NCBI RefSeq assembly: GCF_000417875.1
Contig: NW_006920895.1
Coordinates: 168,336-232,335 of the forward strand
Reading direction: 5' to 3'
DNA length: 64,000 nt
Source of the DNA: Pseudozyma flocculosa PF-1
Taxonomy: Eukaryota > Basidiomycota > Ustilaginomycetes > Ustilaginales > Ustilaginaceae
Part shown: piece after piece, positions 32,301-43,285 of the stretch
Layout: every line of letters begins with the position of its first letter
Position numbering within the stretch: position 1 is the first letter of the stretch
Notes under the pieces: model-generated
What the model saw: the letters and a program-made list of their open reading frames with translations, nothing else
Database searches by the model: none
What the model was told of the DNA's origin: nothing
Made by a program: the position numbers and the translations under genes

Positions 32301-32539
32301 CAAAGTCGCTGCTTGTTCATCAACCCGCAGCTTTCGAGCACCGTCGATTGCAGCAGCGGTCGGTCGCCCGCAGCGAGTAAAAGTCCTCACCAGGCCGAGG
32401 GCAGGCTGACAGCGAGACTCGACAGGCACAGGCACAGGCACAGGTAGGTACAGGCACAAGCAGAGGGACAAGCACAGACACGAAGAAGCAAGTCAAAAGC
32501 GCGCATCGAATTCGCTAGCTACGTTGTGCTGGAGTGTTT

Positions 32540-34328
32540 CTACTGGAGCACCTTGGGCGCGGCGTCGCCCTGCGTGAAACCGTCGAGTGCGGCGTAGACG
32601 GCGTTCGGCTCGGCCTCCTCAATCCTGAGGAGCTCATTGAGCTTGCAGGTACGTTCCGCTCTGCGAAAATGCGATTTTTGAGCCCGAAAAAGCGTTCAGA
32701 AGGGCAAGGGGGAGCGTGTCAGTAACGTGTGCGCGGCGGGGCGGGACGGTGGACAAGGGTCGGGGGCCGGGGAGGGGTGGTGCAGGGCCAAGGCTGACGT
32801 GCGAGAGGGTGGAGGGTGGCCGACGCGGGGGACAGGCAGCTGGTACTCACCGGCAGGGGGCGCCGGTCTTGATGATTCCGGTGCGGAGGCCGACGACGAG
32901 GTCTGCGATGGAGGTGTCCTCGGTCTCTCCGGAGCGGTGGGAGACCATGACGGCCCAGTTGTCGGACTGGGAGAGCTGGGCGGCCTGGATCGACTCGGAG
33001 ATGGTGCCGATCTGGTTGATCTTGAGGAGGAGGCCGTTGCAGGCCTTCTTCTCGATGGCCGTCTTGATGCGGAGCGGGTTGGTGACGGTGAGGTCGTCGC
33101 CAATGATGGTGACGCCGGCGTTGGCGCGGAGGTGGGACCAGGCCTCCCAGTCGTCCTGGTCAAAGGGGTCCTCGATCGACGCAATGGGGTACTGCTTGAT
33201 GAAGCCGAGGTAGACGTCGGCGAGCTCCTTGCCCGAGAGCCACTTGGAGGGGTCCGAGTTGGGGTTCTTGAAGTCGAGGTCGTACTTGCCCTCCTTGTAG
33301 AACTCGGACGAGGCGACGTCGAGCGAGATGTGCACCTTGCCCTCGTAGCCGGCCTTGCTGATGGCCTCGCTGAGGATCTCGAGGGCCTCGTCGGCCGAGC
33401 CGACGTTGGGGGCGAAGCCGCCCTCGTCACCGACGTTGGTGGCTGGCGCAGCCGAGCGCAGCGAGGCGGAGCGAGGCGGACAGGAGCGCAGCGGAGCGAA
33501 GCGAGGCGAAACGAGGCGAGGCGGACAGGAGCAAAGGGAAGCGGCGCGAGGCGGGTTGGACAGGAGCAAAGGGAAGCGGCGCGGAGCCAGGTTCATGAGA
33601 GCAGGGCGAGCGAGTGTCGAAGTCAGCGCCCGTGTCCGCGAGCGAGCTGTCGTGCTACACCTCGCATGGCATCGTCAGATCCCCACGTGCCTCCCAGCAG
33701 CCGCGCACTCACCGTCGATGCCGTACTTGGCCTGGATGACCTTCTTGAGAGTGTGGTAGACCTCGGTGCCGATCTTGATCGACTCGGTAAACGACTTGGC
33801 GCCGGTGGGGACAATCATGAACTCCTGGAAGGCGAGGGCGTTGCCGGCGTGGGAGCCGCCGTTGATGACGTTCATGGCGGGGGCGGGGAGGACGTAGGGC
33901 TTCTTGGTTCCGGCGAGCTCGGCGAGGTAGGCGTAGAGGGGGAGGCCCTTTTCGCCGGCGCCGGCCTTGGCGATGGCGGTCGAGACGCCGAGGATGGCGT
34001 TGGCGCCGAGCTTGCCCTTGTTGGGGGAGCCGTCGAGCTTGATGAGGAAGTCGTCGACCTCCTTCTGGCTGGTGACGGCGATGGCGGCCTTGATGAGCTC
34101 CGGGCCGATGACGTTGTTGACGTTGTCAATGGCCTTCTGGACGCCCTTGCCGACCCAGTTGGCCTTGTCGCCGTCGCGCAGCTCGACGGCCTCGTGGATG
34201 CCCGTCGAGGCGCCCGAGGGGACGGCGGCGCGGAAGAGGCCCTTGGCCGTCGTCACATCGACCTCGACCGTGGGGTTACCACGCGAGTCGATGATCATGC
34301 GGGCGTGCACCTTCTGAACGGTAGACAT
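32540..34328 (-). CDS. Enolase (2-phosphoglycerate dehydratase)
   Basis: Glycolytic enzyme converting 2-phosphoglycerate to phosphoenolpyruvate with Mg2+. Exons 34328-33713, 33442-32851 and 32660-32540 join to 442 residues, normal for eukaryotic enolase. Exon 1 contains [19 protein letters not shown], the loop [11 protein letters not shown] and the conserved [19 protein letters not shown]. Exon 2 begins [13 protein letters not shown] and holds the metal and catalytic segments [20 protein letters not shown] and [11 protein letters not shown]. Exon 3 finishes with [19 protein letters not shown] and APKVLQ. Exon junctions are in phase (1 then 2). The residues RAERTC at the exon 2/3 junction are less conserved but sit where the family has RSERLA. 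Intron 1 (270 bases) carries a 26-bp direct repeat. Confidence 0.96.
33523..33583. repeat. 26-bp direct repeat in enolase intron 1
   Basis: A perfect 26-base unit beginning GGACAGGAGC occurs at 33523-33548 and 33558-33583. It sits within a longer purine-rich stretch of degenerate GCGAGGCG words. Confidence 0.9.
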
Positions 34329-34683
34329 GGTGAGCAGCGGTGTCCAAAGATTTGGAGGAGGGGGTGTGAGGATGGGTGGGTGTGGGTGAGATGGATGGAG
34401 GGAAGAGAGGGGAACGGCGAGGGTCTGCCCAGCCCTGGGCCCGTGTTGATATACACCCTGAGAGGGTTTTTTCTTGCGCACGCACCCTGCCACGGACCTG
34501 TGACTCTGCGCTGCGAAAGGCCCACGCCCGCCCCTTCATCGATGGCCCACGGTGCCAGCGTCTCGATGATGGGATGGAGCGGCGGGCGTTTTGGGTGGAG
34601 CGCTCGCTTTTCGCTCGGGCCTGTCGTCGTGTGCATCCGTGCGCGGGGGCATGCGTAGGGCTAAGGCATCTTGTCGGGCGTTT

Positions 34684-34703
34684 GCCTGGCCTGGCCTGGC
34701 CCA
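34684..34703. repeat. GGCCT pentamer run
   Basis: Another intergenic CCTGG/GGCCT tandem run, upstream of enolase. Confidence 0.7.
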
Positions 34704-35136
34704 GGCTGCGTCGGGTCAAGGCCCTAGCCTGTGCAACCTGCTGCTCCGCGCTTGCTTTTTTCCTTGATCTTCCGTGCGCCGCGAGTCAGGCCCGAGTCAA
34801 GCCTGGGCCCTCCCAGCGCAGCGCAGGGTTATCGGCGGCGAGATCTGTGCGGCGTGCCCCAAAAACAAAGTTCCGCCGGTCGATCACCTCTAGCTCGTCT
34901 AGCCTGCTCGCTGGACTGTCTCATCGATAGGCGCCGCCCAGCGTCGTACAGGGCAGACAGAGAATGCGGGGCCGAGATGGAGGGGGGACGGGACACGGAG
35001 CCTCGCACGAGAAGATCCGAAGCGGAGGGAAGCCATCCCGGGCCAGGTTAATGCGGCCTGCCTTGAGGGAGCGTCATCGACCAGAGCTCAGCGTCGACCT
35101 AACACGTCTCCACCATCCTGTCCCGTAGCCTCCTGA

Positions 35137-35172
35137 GTCCTGGTCCTGGTCCTGGTCCTGGTCCTGGTCCTG
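35137..35172 (+). repeat. GTCCTG hexamer tandem repeat (six copies)
   Basis: Six perfect copies of GTCCTG lie in intergenic DNA. Confidence 0.95.
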
Positions 35173-35906
35173 GCCCGGCCGGGCTCATGCAGGTTCTGGA
35201 CGGATCATGGCGTGCAGCAACGCCAGGAGGGTACGGTGTGCGGGGAAGGGCCGGTCCCGGTTCTCCCCTTTCGGAAGGGCTAGGAAAGCAGGGTCAAACG
35301 AGGGCCACGGCAGGCGTGACCGGCTACGGTACGGAATCGCGATCGGCTTTCACGCCCTACGACCCCTCGGACGCAGCGGACAACCGATCGAGGCTCTGCC
35401 TGCGCTGCTTGACGAACGCAGCGGGCAGGCTGGGTCGGTCGGTGGAGCACACACGAGCAGGCTGGCAACGCCGTCCGTCGCCGGATGTCTCCGCGGTACG
35501 GAATCTTCCGTGCCCCGCCGTCGCTCCATCGGCGTCGGCGGGCGGGCGGGCGGGCGGTCGATCCCGAGCCCCTTTGGCCCGATCCGCTGCGTCAATGCCA
35601 GCCACCAACACGGCAACACCTGCGCACACACAGAGGCCGGCGCGATCCATGACGAGGAGGTGATCCTTTTCTATTGCCGCCCATCTCGAGGAGCGGGCGG
35701 GACCATTAGCGAGTGGGCCAGGTGACGACAGCGAGCAACGAGCATACCCGGGCAGTGCAGGGCAGAGCAAGGCGGGATCGAGCAGAGTCTAAGAGAGAGG
35801 GATCGCGCGCGAGAGAGAGAGAGAGAGGAGGGGCAAGGAGGGATAGTAATACAACAGTCGCACAGTAGAGGGAAGGAGGGGTATCGAGTCCGAGCAACGA
35901 CGCCGC

Positions 35907-37979
35907 TCAGAGCGCCCGCCACGGCGCGTCGTCCTGGTGGCCCGCCTGCACCGGGCTGCGGTACCGGCTGGGCGGGCTGAGCGACGACGGCGGCACCGTG
36001 ACCGGCTCAAAGGCCGTCTCGCCGTGCATAAAGCTGTTCCACGCCGTCGGGTACGGGCTTTCGGGCGTCTGCGGCACCCACGGGCTGCTTGCCGCCGCCG
36101 CCGCCGCCGCCACGGGGGGGAGCCGGCCATCGAGGCTGGGCGAGCTCTGCTTCGACGAGAGGGCCGTGTCGGCCGCCGCTCGGCCGGTGCGGCCGTCCTT
36201 GCTGCGCTGCCTACGCATCTCCATGGCGTCCGGGTCGGCCAGGTCGCTCGAGTAGCGGTTGGAGCCGTGCTCGTTCCAGCNNNNNNNNNNNNNNNNNNNN
36301 NNNNNNNNNNNNNNNNNNNNNNNNNNNNNNNNNNNNNNNNNNNNNNNNNNNNNNNNNNNNNNNNNNNNNNNNNNNNNNNNNNNNNNNNNNNNNNNNNNNN
36401 NNNNNNNNNNNNNNNNNNNNNNNNNNNNNNNNNNNNNNNNNNNNNNNNNNNNNNNNNNNNNNNNNNNNNNNNNNNNNNNNNNNNNNNNNNNNNNNNNNNN
36501 NNNNNNNNNNNNNNNNNNNNNNNNNNNNNNNNNNNNNNNNNNNNNNNNNNNNNNNNNNNNNNNNNNNNNNNNNNNNNNNNNNNNNNNNNNNNNNNNNNNN
36601 NNNNNNNNNNNNNNNNNNNNNNNNNNNNNNNNNNNNNNNNNNNNNNNNNNNNNNNNNNNNNNNNNNNNNNNNNNNNNNNNNNNNNNNNNNNNNNNNNNNN
36701 NNNNNNNNNNNNNNNNNNNNNNNNNNNNNNNNNNNNNNNNNNNNNNNNNNNNNNNNNNNNNNNNNNNNNNNNNNNNNNNNNNNNNNNNNNNNNNNNNNNN
36801 NNNNNNNNNNNNNNNNNNNNNNNNNNNNNNNNNNNNNNNNNNNNNNNNNNNNNNNNNNNNNNNNNNNNNNNNNNCGCCGCCGCCGACCATGCTCGTCGTC
36901 ATGCCGTCGCCGCCCTCCTCGAGGATGGTCGAGGCGCGCCTGCGCTCCGAGCGGCTCATGGTCTGGCCGCCGATGCCGATGCCGCCGCCGCCGGTGCCGC
37001 CGTTCTGCGACGTGTTGTTGGTCGACGAGTTGATGATCTCGTTGACGTGGCGCTTCTGCGTCACGGTCGAGGCCTTCTTGCCCATCTCGCGGAACGCGTT
37101 GCCCGCCGTGATGGGCGGGATCGACAGGAGGAGCGCCGAGCCGAGCACCTGGTACGACACCTGCTGGGTGCTAAAGTAGATCGAGATAAAGACAATCTCG
37201 GTGGCCGTCTGGAGCCCGTAAAAGTGGAGGCCCTGGCGCAGCAGGAACGACGAGAGGTCCGAGTGGGACATGGTGTTGATGCCCTTGCGCCCGGTAAAGA
37301 GCGACTTGAGCCCGCCGTCGACGAGGCGGTGCATCGTCATGATGAGCAGGGTAAAGTCGAGGATCATCGACGAGCTCTTGTAGACAATGTTGACGACGAG
37401 GATGCGGGTGAGGTCGCGGCGCGTGTCGTAGGCGCAGTAGCGCGAGTTGGGGATGCGGCGGCCCACACCGAGCTGCGGCAGCGAGACGCAGCTGAGCGCA
37501 AACACGATGCAGTACATGACGGTGAGGGGCACGACCACCTTGCGCTTCCACGAGTACAGGGCCATGGTGCGCTGGAGGAAGATGAGGAGCACCGAGTCGA
37601 GGATGATCATGGCGAGGATGTTGAACGTGAGCGGCACGATCGAGCAGTTGTCAAACTGCGTCGTGAGGTAGACGAGGACCAGCGACAGGAACGCGGCCGG
37701 GCAGGTGCGAACCAGGAGGTAGGCGGTGCGCGAGACAAACTTGGCCGGGTCCGTCCAGCCGGGCTTGCGGATCAGCTGGATGTCGAAGCCGATGTGCGAA
37801 AAGAACTCGAGCACCACCATGCCGAGGCAGATCGAGTAGATGACAATGAGCAGCAGGAACGACTCGGCGTCTTCGATGGGGACGGCGTCAAAGATGATGC
37901 CGGCCTGGCCTGCGCCGTGAATGGCGGGCGCCGCGGCCGCCACGACGGCCGAGTCGGGAGCAGAGAGCAGCGAAGACAT
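35907..37979 (-). CDS. Seven-transmembrane receptor-like protein with a long cytoplasmic tail (contains assembly gap)
   Basis: The ATG at 37977-37979 (GCCATGTC context) gives 690 residues, of which 198 are unknown because of the gap. The frame is open further upstream, but only from non-ATG codons. Seven hydrophobic segments are visible at about residues 39-60, 84-107, 113-136, 148-168, 191-218, 245-270 and 274-296. The third segment ends in LQRTMALYSWKRK, resembling the R-T-x-ALY loop of basidiomycete seven-helix proteins of unknown function (DUF6533-like); that assignment is an inference. The tail is Ser/Gly/Asn-rich with basic clusters (SRSERRRAST) and ends DDAPWRAL. The presumed topology is that of a plasma-membrane receptor with an intracellular tail. 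Ligand and signalling partner are unknown. Confidence 0.72.
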   Translation of the reverse strand: MSSLLSAPDSAVVAAAAPAIHGAGQAGIIFDAVPIEDAESFLLLIVIYSICLGMVVLEFFSHIGFDIQLIRKPGWTDPAKFVSRTAYLLVRTCPAAFLSLVLVYLTTQFDNCSIVPLTFNILAMIILDSVLLIFLQRTMALYSWKRKVVVPLTVMYCIVFALSCVSLPQLGVGRRIPNSRYCAYDTRRDLTRILVVNIVYKSSSMILDFTLLIMTMHRLVDGGLKSLFTGRKGINTMSHSDLSSFLLRQGLHFYGLQTATEIVFISIYFSTQQVSYQVLGSALLLSIPPITAGNAFREMGKKASTVTQKRHVNEIINSSTNNTSQNGGTGGGGIGIGGQTMSRSERRRASTILEEGGDGMTTSMVGGGXXXXXXXXXXXXXXXXXXXXXXXXXXXXXXXXXXXXXXXXXXXXXXXXXXXXXXXXXXXXXXXXXXXXXXXXXXXXXXXXXXXXXXXXXXXXXXXXXXXXXXXXXXXXXXXXXXXXXXXXXXXXXXXXXXXXXXXXXXXXXXXXXXXXXXXXXXXXXXXXXXXXXXXXXXXXXXXXXXXXXXXXXXXXXXXXXXXXXXXWNEHGSNRYSSDLADPDAMEMRRQRSKDGRTGRAAADTALSSKQSSPSLDGRLPPVAAAAAAASSPWVPQTPESPYPTAWNSFMHGETAFEPVTVPPSSLSPPSRYRSPVQAGHQDDAPWRAL
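36281..36874. other. Assembly gap (594 N) inside the receptor-like gene
   Basis: The run is exactly 594 bases, a multiple of three, and the reading frame is open in the same phase on both sides. It probably hides a low-complexity part of the C-terminal tail. Confidence 1.
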
Positions 37980-39258
37980 GGCGAACGCAGCGTTGGGGCC
38001 CGTGAACGCGGCGGGTGTGAGGGCGAAGGAGCCGGGAACGGGCGGGGTGGCGGTGTTGGTGGCGGTGGTGGCGGTGGTGGCGGTCAAGGAGTGTCGGAAG
38101 CGCGCAACAAGCGGACCGGTCGAGGCAAGGAGGATGGTCAAGGGGCGGGAAGGGGGGAGAAGCTGGTCGACAGGGAGGCCGCGGGCAGGCAAGCTTCACA
38201 TGAAGAGGCGACGCGGCGCTGAGGAGGAGGGGTCGTTGGGCGGAGGCGGAGGAGGGGCTGTCCACGGCGACGGCTACGGGCAAGCGGCAGGTAGCGTCTT
38301 ATAGCGGTCGCGGGGTGGGCCGAGTCGGGCAGGCACGACGACGACGGCGGCGGCGGCGGCAAAGATGAGGGCCTGTCGAGGCTCGATGGCCTGCCTGCCT
38401 GCCTGCCTCTGCTCTGATCCGCCACGCTCTAACTCGTTGGCAGCGGGCGACGCTAGCATACGCCGTTGACAGGGCCATGGTGCAGAGGCTAGGCCAGGGT
38501 AGGGTGCCCTACCCTGGAAATCACACGTCGTCGTCGTCGTCGTCGAGATCAGAGCATCTCGCTCGCCTGCCGGCTGGCCTAGCCTAGCCTAGCCTGCCTG
38601 GCTGTCGAGCAGCCGCGGTGAGACCTGCAGGTGCACCCAAGCCAGGCTACTGTACCGTTGCCAACAAAAGAAGGACCGTCGCACGGTGGCAGGCAGGAGC
38701 AGCGGAGGCTGGAGAACCAAGGCAGGCCAAGCAGAGCTACAGGCGGCCTACGACAGCCGACGCCAGGCAGCGGGCGAGCGAGGAGAGGCAAGAAGAGCTT
38801 GAAGATGGGCCAGGCAGGCGGCAACGGCAGCGCGCGCACCTGGGCGGCTCACGGCTGCAGCCCCGCCCTTGGCGGAGGTCGGGAGAAATTCCGGTTTCTC
38901 AGGACGATTCGCTCAGGCTCTTGCTCAGAGCCGTCGCTGTGAGAAATGTGCCTGCCTAACTAGCTTGTGTTCGCGGCAACCCCCAGTTTTTCTTTCTGTC
39001 TTCAAAAAAAATCCTGCGATTTTTTAAATTCGATTTTTTATTTTTATTTTTTGGCCTTCGCGCCGTGGCTGGCAGCAGATCGATGTCTGGGGGCGGCCCT
39101 CTCGCCGAACGCGCGACGCCAGCCTTTGTGCTCGCCTCCGCGGCGGCCGTCTGTCGAGGGCTCCTGTCCGGGGTCGGCCACAAGCGCGACAATACTCGGA
39201 GCCCGGCCCACTAGTCTGTCGCCAAGCAGATGAAGCAGGTGACGCTTGGTCCGTGTCG

Positions 39259-39259
<1 letters not shown>

Positions 39260-39296
<37 letters not shown>
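39260..39296 (+). repeat. CGT trinucleotide microsatellite
   Basis: About twelve uninterrupted GTC/CGT units in the gene-poor stretch. Confidence 0.95.
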
Positions 39297-39853
39297 CGCG
39301 GTGTACGCGGTGGCGGGTGTGCGAGGAGATGGAAAGGACGGCACGGGTACCATGCTCTGTTCGCGCCTCTTTTTGCATCCCAGGCTGAGGCGCTCGCTCC
39401 TGGCCCAGCACCTTGTTCGGCTGGTGCAAAGGCGGGCACCGCACCCTGCTTGCGCGCTCTCGGGATCATGCGACCCGCATCTCGCTCGCCCGTTCGTCCG
39501 CTCGTCGGCTCGCTCGCTCGCTCGCTGTCTGCTGCTCAGTGGGCCGTCCGCGTTCAAGGGCTGCCCTGGCCTGGTCTGCAGTGTGCGCGGCGCTGCGCTG
39601 CTCTGCTCTGCACGACGGCAGTTGCCAGAGCGGTCCCTGCCTGGCTGAGCAAGACGGCCCCAAGCGAGCTGGCCAGCCAGCGACAGCGAGCGGCGCTTCA
39701 ATGCCGGAGAGTCTGCAACGCACGCAGGTGCAACGTGGGAATCCAGCCGACCATCCTTCCTTTGCCCGTCTCTCCGAACGCCGCGACAGCCCCGCGCGCC
39801 CTGGCCTAGGTGGCTCTCCATCTCGCTCGCTCCTTCCTCTCGCTTGTTGACGC

Positions 39854-39882
39854 CCTGGCCTGGGCTGGGCCTGGCCTGGCCT
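39854..39882. repeat. Imperfect GGCCT run
   Basis: CCTGG/GGGCT units, a looser member of the recurring intergenic motif. Confidence 0.55.
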
Positions 39883-42590
39883 CTGGGACCACCTCATCGC
39901 ACCGCTCCCATGGAAATGCACAAGTGTACGTACGTACGTACGATGGCTGCGCGTGCGTGCATCCTGCTGGAGTACAGCACAGCGCAGCGCAGCGTCGGAC
40001 AGCACTCACGGCGAGCTGCAGTCGGGATCAAAGGCAGGGCGAGGCAGGGAACCTATTCAAAGTCGCATGGCAGCGCAGCGGCCCACGGCCGACAAGGCAA
40101 GCAAGCAAAACCGGGCAGGCAAGATCGAACAGGCAGGGCAGCGCGACAACAGGTAACGACGGCGGGACCCTCCCCGACCGCCTGGCATGCCGTCGCTCTC
40201 GGCGGCGACGACGTTGGAAGGGAGACAACGCCGGGCAGGGCAAGCGCAGCGAACGGTATGTACACACGCCGGCTGACCGCTCGACAACGAAGGGCAGCAT
40301 GGAACGGTACAGGACCGATGCGGAGCAGGGGACTCAGGGTGTATTGTTGGGATCCGCCCCGCCTGCTTGCCATCGCTCAAAATCGAAGCGGCCAAGATGC
40401 TGCACCGCTAGACAAAAGGCGAGGATCAAGGGGGCAGCGCTCCGCTCGCGCCATCCGCTCGCAGCTGATGATGACTGAAGCCAGCAGCATTGTCACGCCC
40501 AGCACACCTGCTGACATTCAAATCACAGCGACAAGGGCGCCGGCCTCGCTGCGCACGCCCGTACCCGTTCGTCGACGGACGGTAGCATGTGCTTCGAGGC
40601 CGACGCTGCTGCTGCCACCGCCATTGTCGGGGTTCGTGCGCCGGTGGCGGCACGCACTAGGGCGTCGAAATGAAGAATTGAGAGCGCGGGCCTGCCGGTA
40701 GATGTTGCTGGGCTGCTTGCGCATGGGAAAGCCGGAACGGCGTCCGTCCGTTGTCGTCGTCGTCGTCGACGCTCGCAAGAAGAAAAGACGGCCGCAGGCA
40801 GGAATCGGTATGCAACCAGGGGAGCGAAAAACGATCTACGCACGCACGCACCTCGGTCACGACCAGGCTGACTGCTGGCGGCATCCGGAGGGGGCAGAGC
40901 GGAGCGAATGGAAGCCAGCCGAATGATGATGGTGCACGGCGCTGCGGCGTGTATACGTGCGTGCGGTGTTGGCGGTGTCCTCGGGACGCGAACCGAAGAC
41001 GATTTAGAGCTCTAATTGAGCCAGCCAGCCAGCTGGGCAAGGGATGAGGACAGATGAGAGCTAGGGGAAAGAATTGCCGAAGGCGAGGTCAGGAGCAGAG
41101 GGACGAGAGGCCGCCGTACTGTGGCAAGCCTGGTCCTTTGCCACAGCGCTCTGCCCAGATTGAGGGCCAGCAGCATGGAATCGGCCCACATATCCCTCCT
41201 GCGGCTGAGCGGCGGCAAATCGACCGGCCGGCTATTGTTCCTGCCGGACTGGCGTGGCCAGCTTCTCCCCAGCCTGCCTCTGTCCTTTTGTTCGAGGCGG
41301 TAAGGCAAGGTCAGCTACAGTAGTGGTACGGTGTGTACCGGTATCAGATCGCAGTCGTTCCGCCTGCCTGGCGGAGGTGTTCCATCTGGACGCTGCTGGT
41401 CCGCGACACACCGACTAGGCCCGCCGCGTCACGGCCAAGTGGTGTCGTGACAGCCATGGATGTCTCGCTTTTGAGCGGCGCGAGGCGGGACGGTCGGATG
41501 GGATGGAGGGAGAAGGGACTCGGCTCGGCTGACAGACGACGCGAGCGAAAGCACGAGCTAGGCGGCCTTCCGAGCGTCGACGGGTCCATGCCAGAGGGAT
41601 ACGGCACCTTCGGTAGAACCCCACCATCATCTCGCACCACCGACCAGCGAGGTGAGCAGCGGATCAGCATGCGGTCTCGCCTTTCACGCCTTCGGCTCAG
41701 GGCTCGACGTTTGCTTGTGTCTCGCCGCCGCCACCATCATGGTCCTCGCGATACGCTCGACGTGATCATGATCGTAAAGGTACCTAAACACGGCGCTGGC
41801 CGCTTCGCACTGTACGGTGTCACCGCCTCGATGGCCTCCATCAAGCGGCCCTTAGCCTGCATCGTGAGTGGGTAGGGACATTGGATACGCCCAGGTCGCT
41901 TTCCAAAGCCAGACGCGCTCTTGCCTGCCTGCCATTCTCGCAACGGTCGTCGTCGCACTGGCCGGGATCTTGGCAAGCGAGGCAGGCGACAGAGCGCATC
42001 GACCGACTGCCTTCGTCGTTTCCCTCCGCTCTGACTACTCCGTCATGGCAGAAGGCAAATCAGGGATTCGACGACGACGCTACGGAGGTTTTCCGCCTTT
42101 CAAAGGCAACCAACCGCCGCCGACGACGACCAAGACGTCCACGATGGAACGCCAGGGATTGGTCGACGCTCCCGGCGTTGTCCGGAGCACTGGGAGGCCA
42201 AGAGAGTCGGGCCGGCGAGAGCCAAGCGAGCGAGAGCGCAGGCAGGCAGGGTCCGATGTGACCTCGAGCATTCGGCTCTGCAAGCACCCTCGCTCGCACG
42301 GCCACGGCCACAGCATCCAAGGAGCCGGCGCATATACGGGAGGTAGGTCTGATCTACTGCAAATGGACTGCAGCGCAAAGGCCGTGTCGGCTCAGCCAAA
42401 TGCAGCGTGCGTATGGTCGTCGGTTGGTCGGTGGTGGTGGTGGTGGTGGTGGGGGTGCTGGCGTTGGCGGGCCTGCCCCTCGATGGCGGAAAGGAAAAAT
42501 CGAGCGGCGAGCAAAAGGCGGCAGGCAGGCCCATGTCTCGCCTGCAAAATGGGGGGGCGCTCTTGTGCATGTATGCACTACGCATGCCCA

Positions 42591-42609
42591 CGCATGCATG
42601 CATGCATGC
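42591..42609. repeat. GCAT tetramer run (palindromic)
   Basis: GCATGCATGCATGCATGC is self-complementary and could form a cruciform. A further GCATG and TGCATG cluster lies just upstream (42566-42590). Confidence 0.9.
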
Positions 42610-42663
42610 TCGCTGCACAGCTGGCAGCCGCATGAGGATTTAGGGCGCGTCGCCAGCTTCCGC

Positions 42664-42700
42664 CGCCTGCCTGCCTGCCTGCCTGCCTGCTTGCCTGCCG

Positions 42701-42734
<34 letters not shown>

Positions 42735-42748
42735 TGCTTGCTTGCTCC
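42664..42748 (+). repeat. GCCT-to-GCTT compound tetranucleotide microsatellite
   Basis: About nine GCCT/TGCC units change into about ten GCTT units over roughly 85 bases, with few interruptions. Confidence 0.95.
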
Positions 42749-43250
42749 TCCGCCCAGAGGGTAGAAGCAGCAGCAGACAATCGTGGCGGGACGGGCCGGG
42801 CAGGCCTGCCTGTTCGGGTCGACGCTCTCGATTTTTCTTCGGCTCGCGCTCGCCTCGCCTGACACCACCACCACCACCATCTCGTGGCAAACGGGCGGCG
42901 GCAGGGCAAGAGCCTCCGTGGAGCAGAGGAGCGGGCAGGCGCTCGTACCGTGCGGTAATCTCGTCGACACCGACACCTTTGTAGCCTGGGCGACCGCCGA
43001 GCCCAACCACCAAACACGGCTGCTTAGCTTGCATCGCCGTCCGTGCGTGGACCGTGACCCGCTGCATGGCTCCCGTTTATCCGCCTAGCAGCTCGATCCA
43101 TACCTACCCAGTCTGCCGCTGATGGCCGCTGCTCAGGGTCAGGGCCAGGCAGGTGTGGTGCGGCTGCGCGGTCATGTTGCGCTGCGATGAAAAACAGCCG
43201 GCGCCGGCTTGGAGGTAGGTAGGCCTAGGCCTCATCGCGAACATCTGTAG

Positions 43251-43285
43251 GCACACACACACGCACGCACGCACGCACGCGCGCA
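43251..43285 (+). repeat. CA/CACG microsatellite
   Basis: CA dinucleotides change into GCAC tetramers and then GCGC. Alternating purine-pyrimidine DNA of this kind can adopt the Z form. Confidence 0.9.

Larger units (their letters stand above)
34329..35906. other. Spacer between the enolase start and the receptor-like gene
   Basis: About 1.58 kb with no supportable gene. It must contain the enolase promoter near 34329-34500. It also holds a GGCCT run (34684-34703), a GTCCTG hexamer repeat (35137-35172) and a GA dinucleotide run (about 35810-35828). Confidence 0.45.

Noticed and set aside
35937..38222. 761-codon plus-strand frame opposite the receptor-like gene
   Set aside because: It is long only because the 594 unknown bases contain no stops; the translation is an Arg/Val/Asp-rich shadow.
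39844..40701. 285-codon frame in the gene-poor stretch
   Set aside because: No domain, no codon-position bias, and equally long frames overlap it on both strands.
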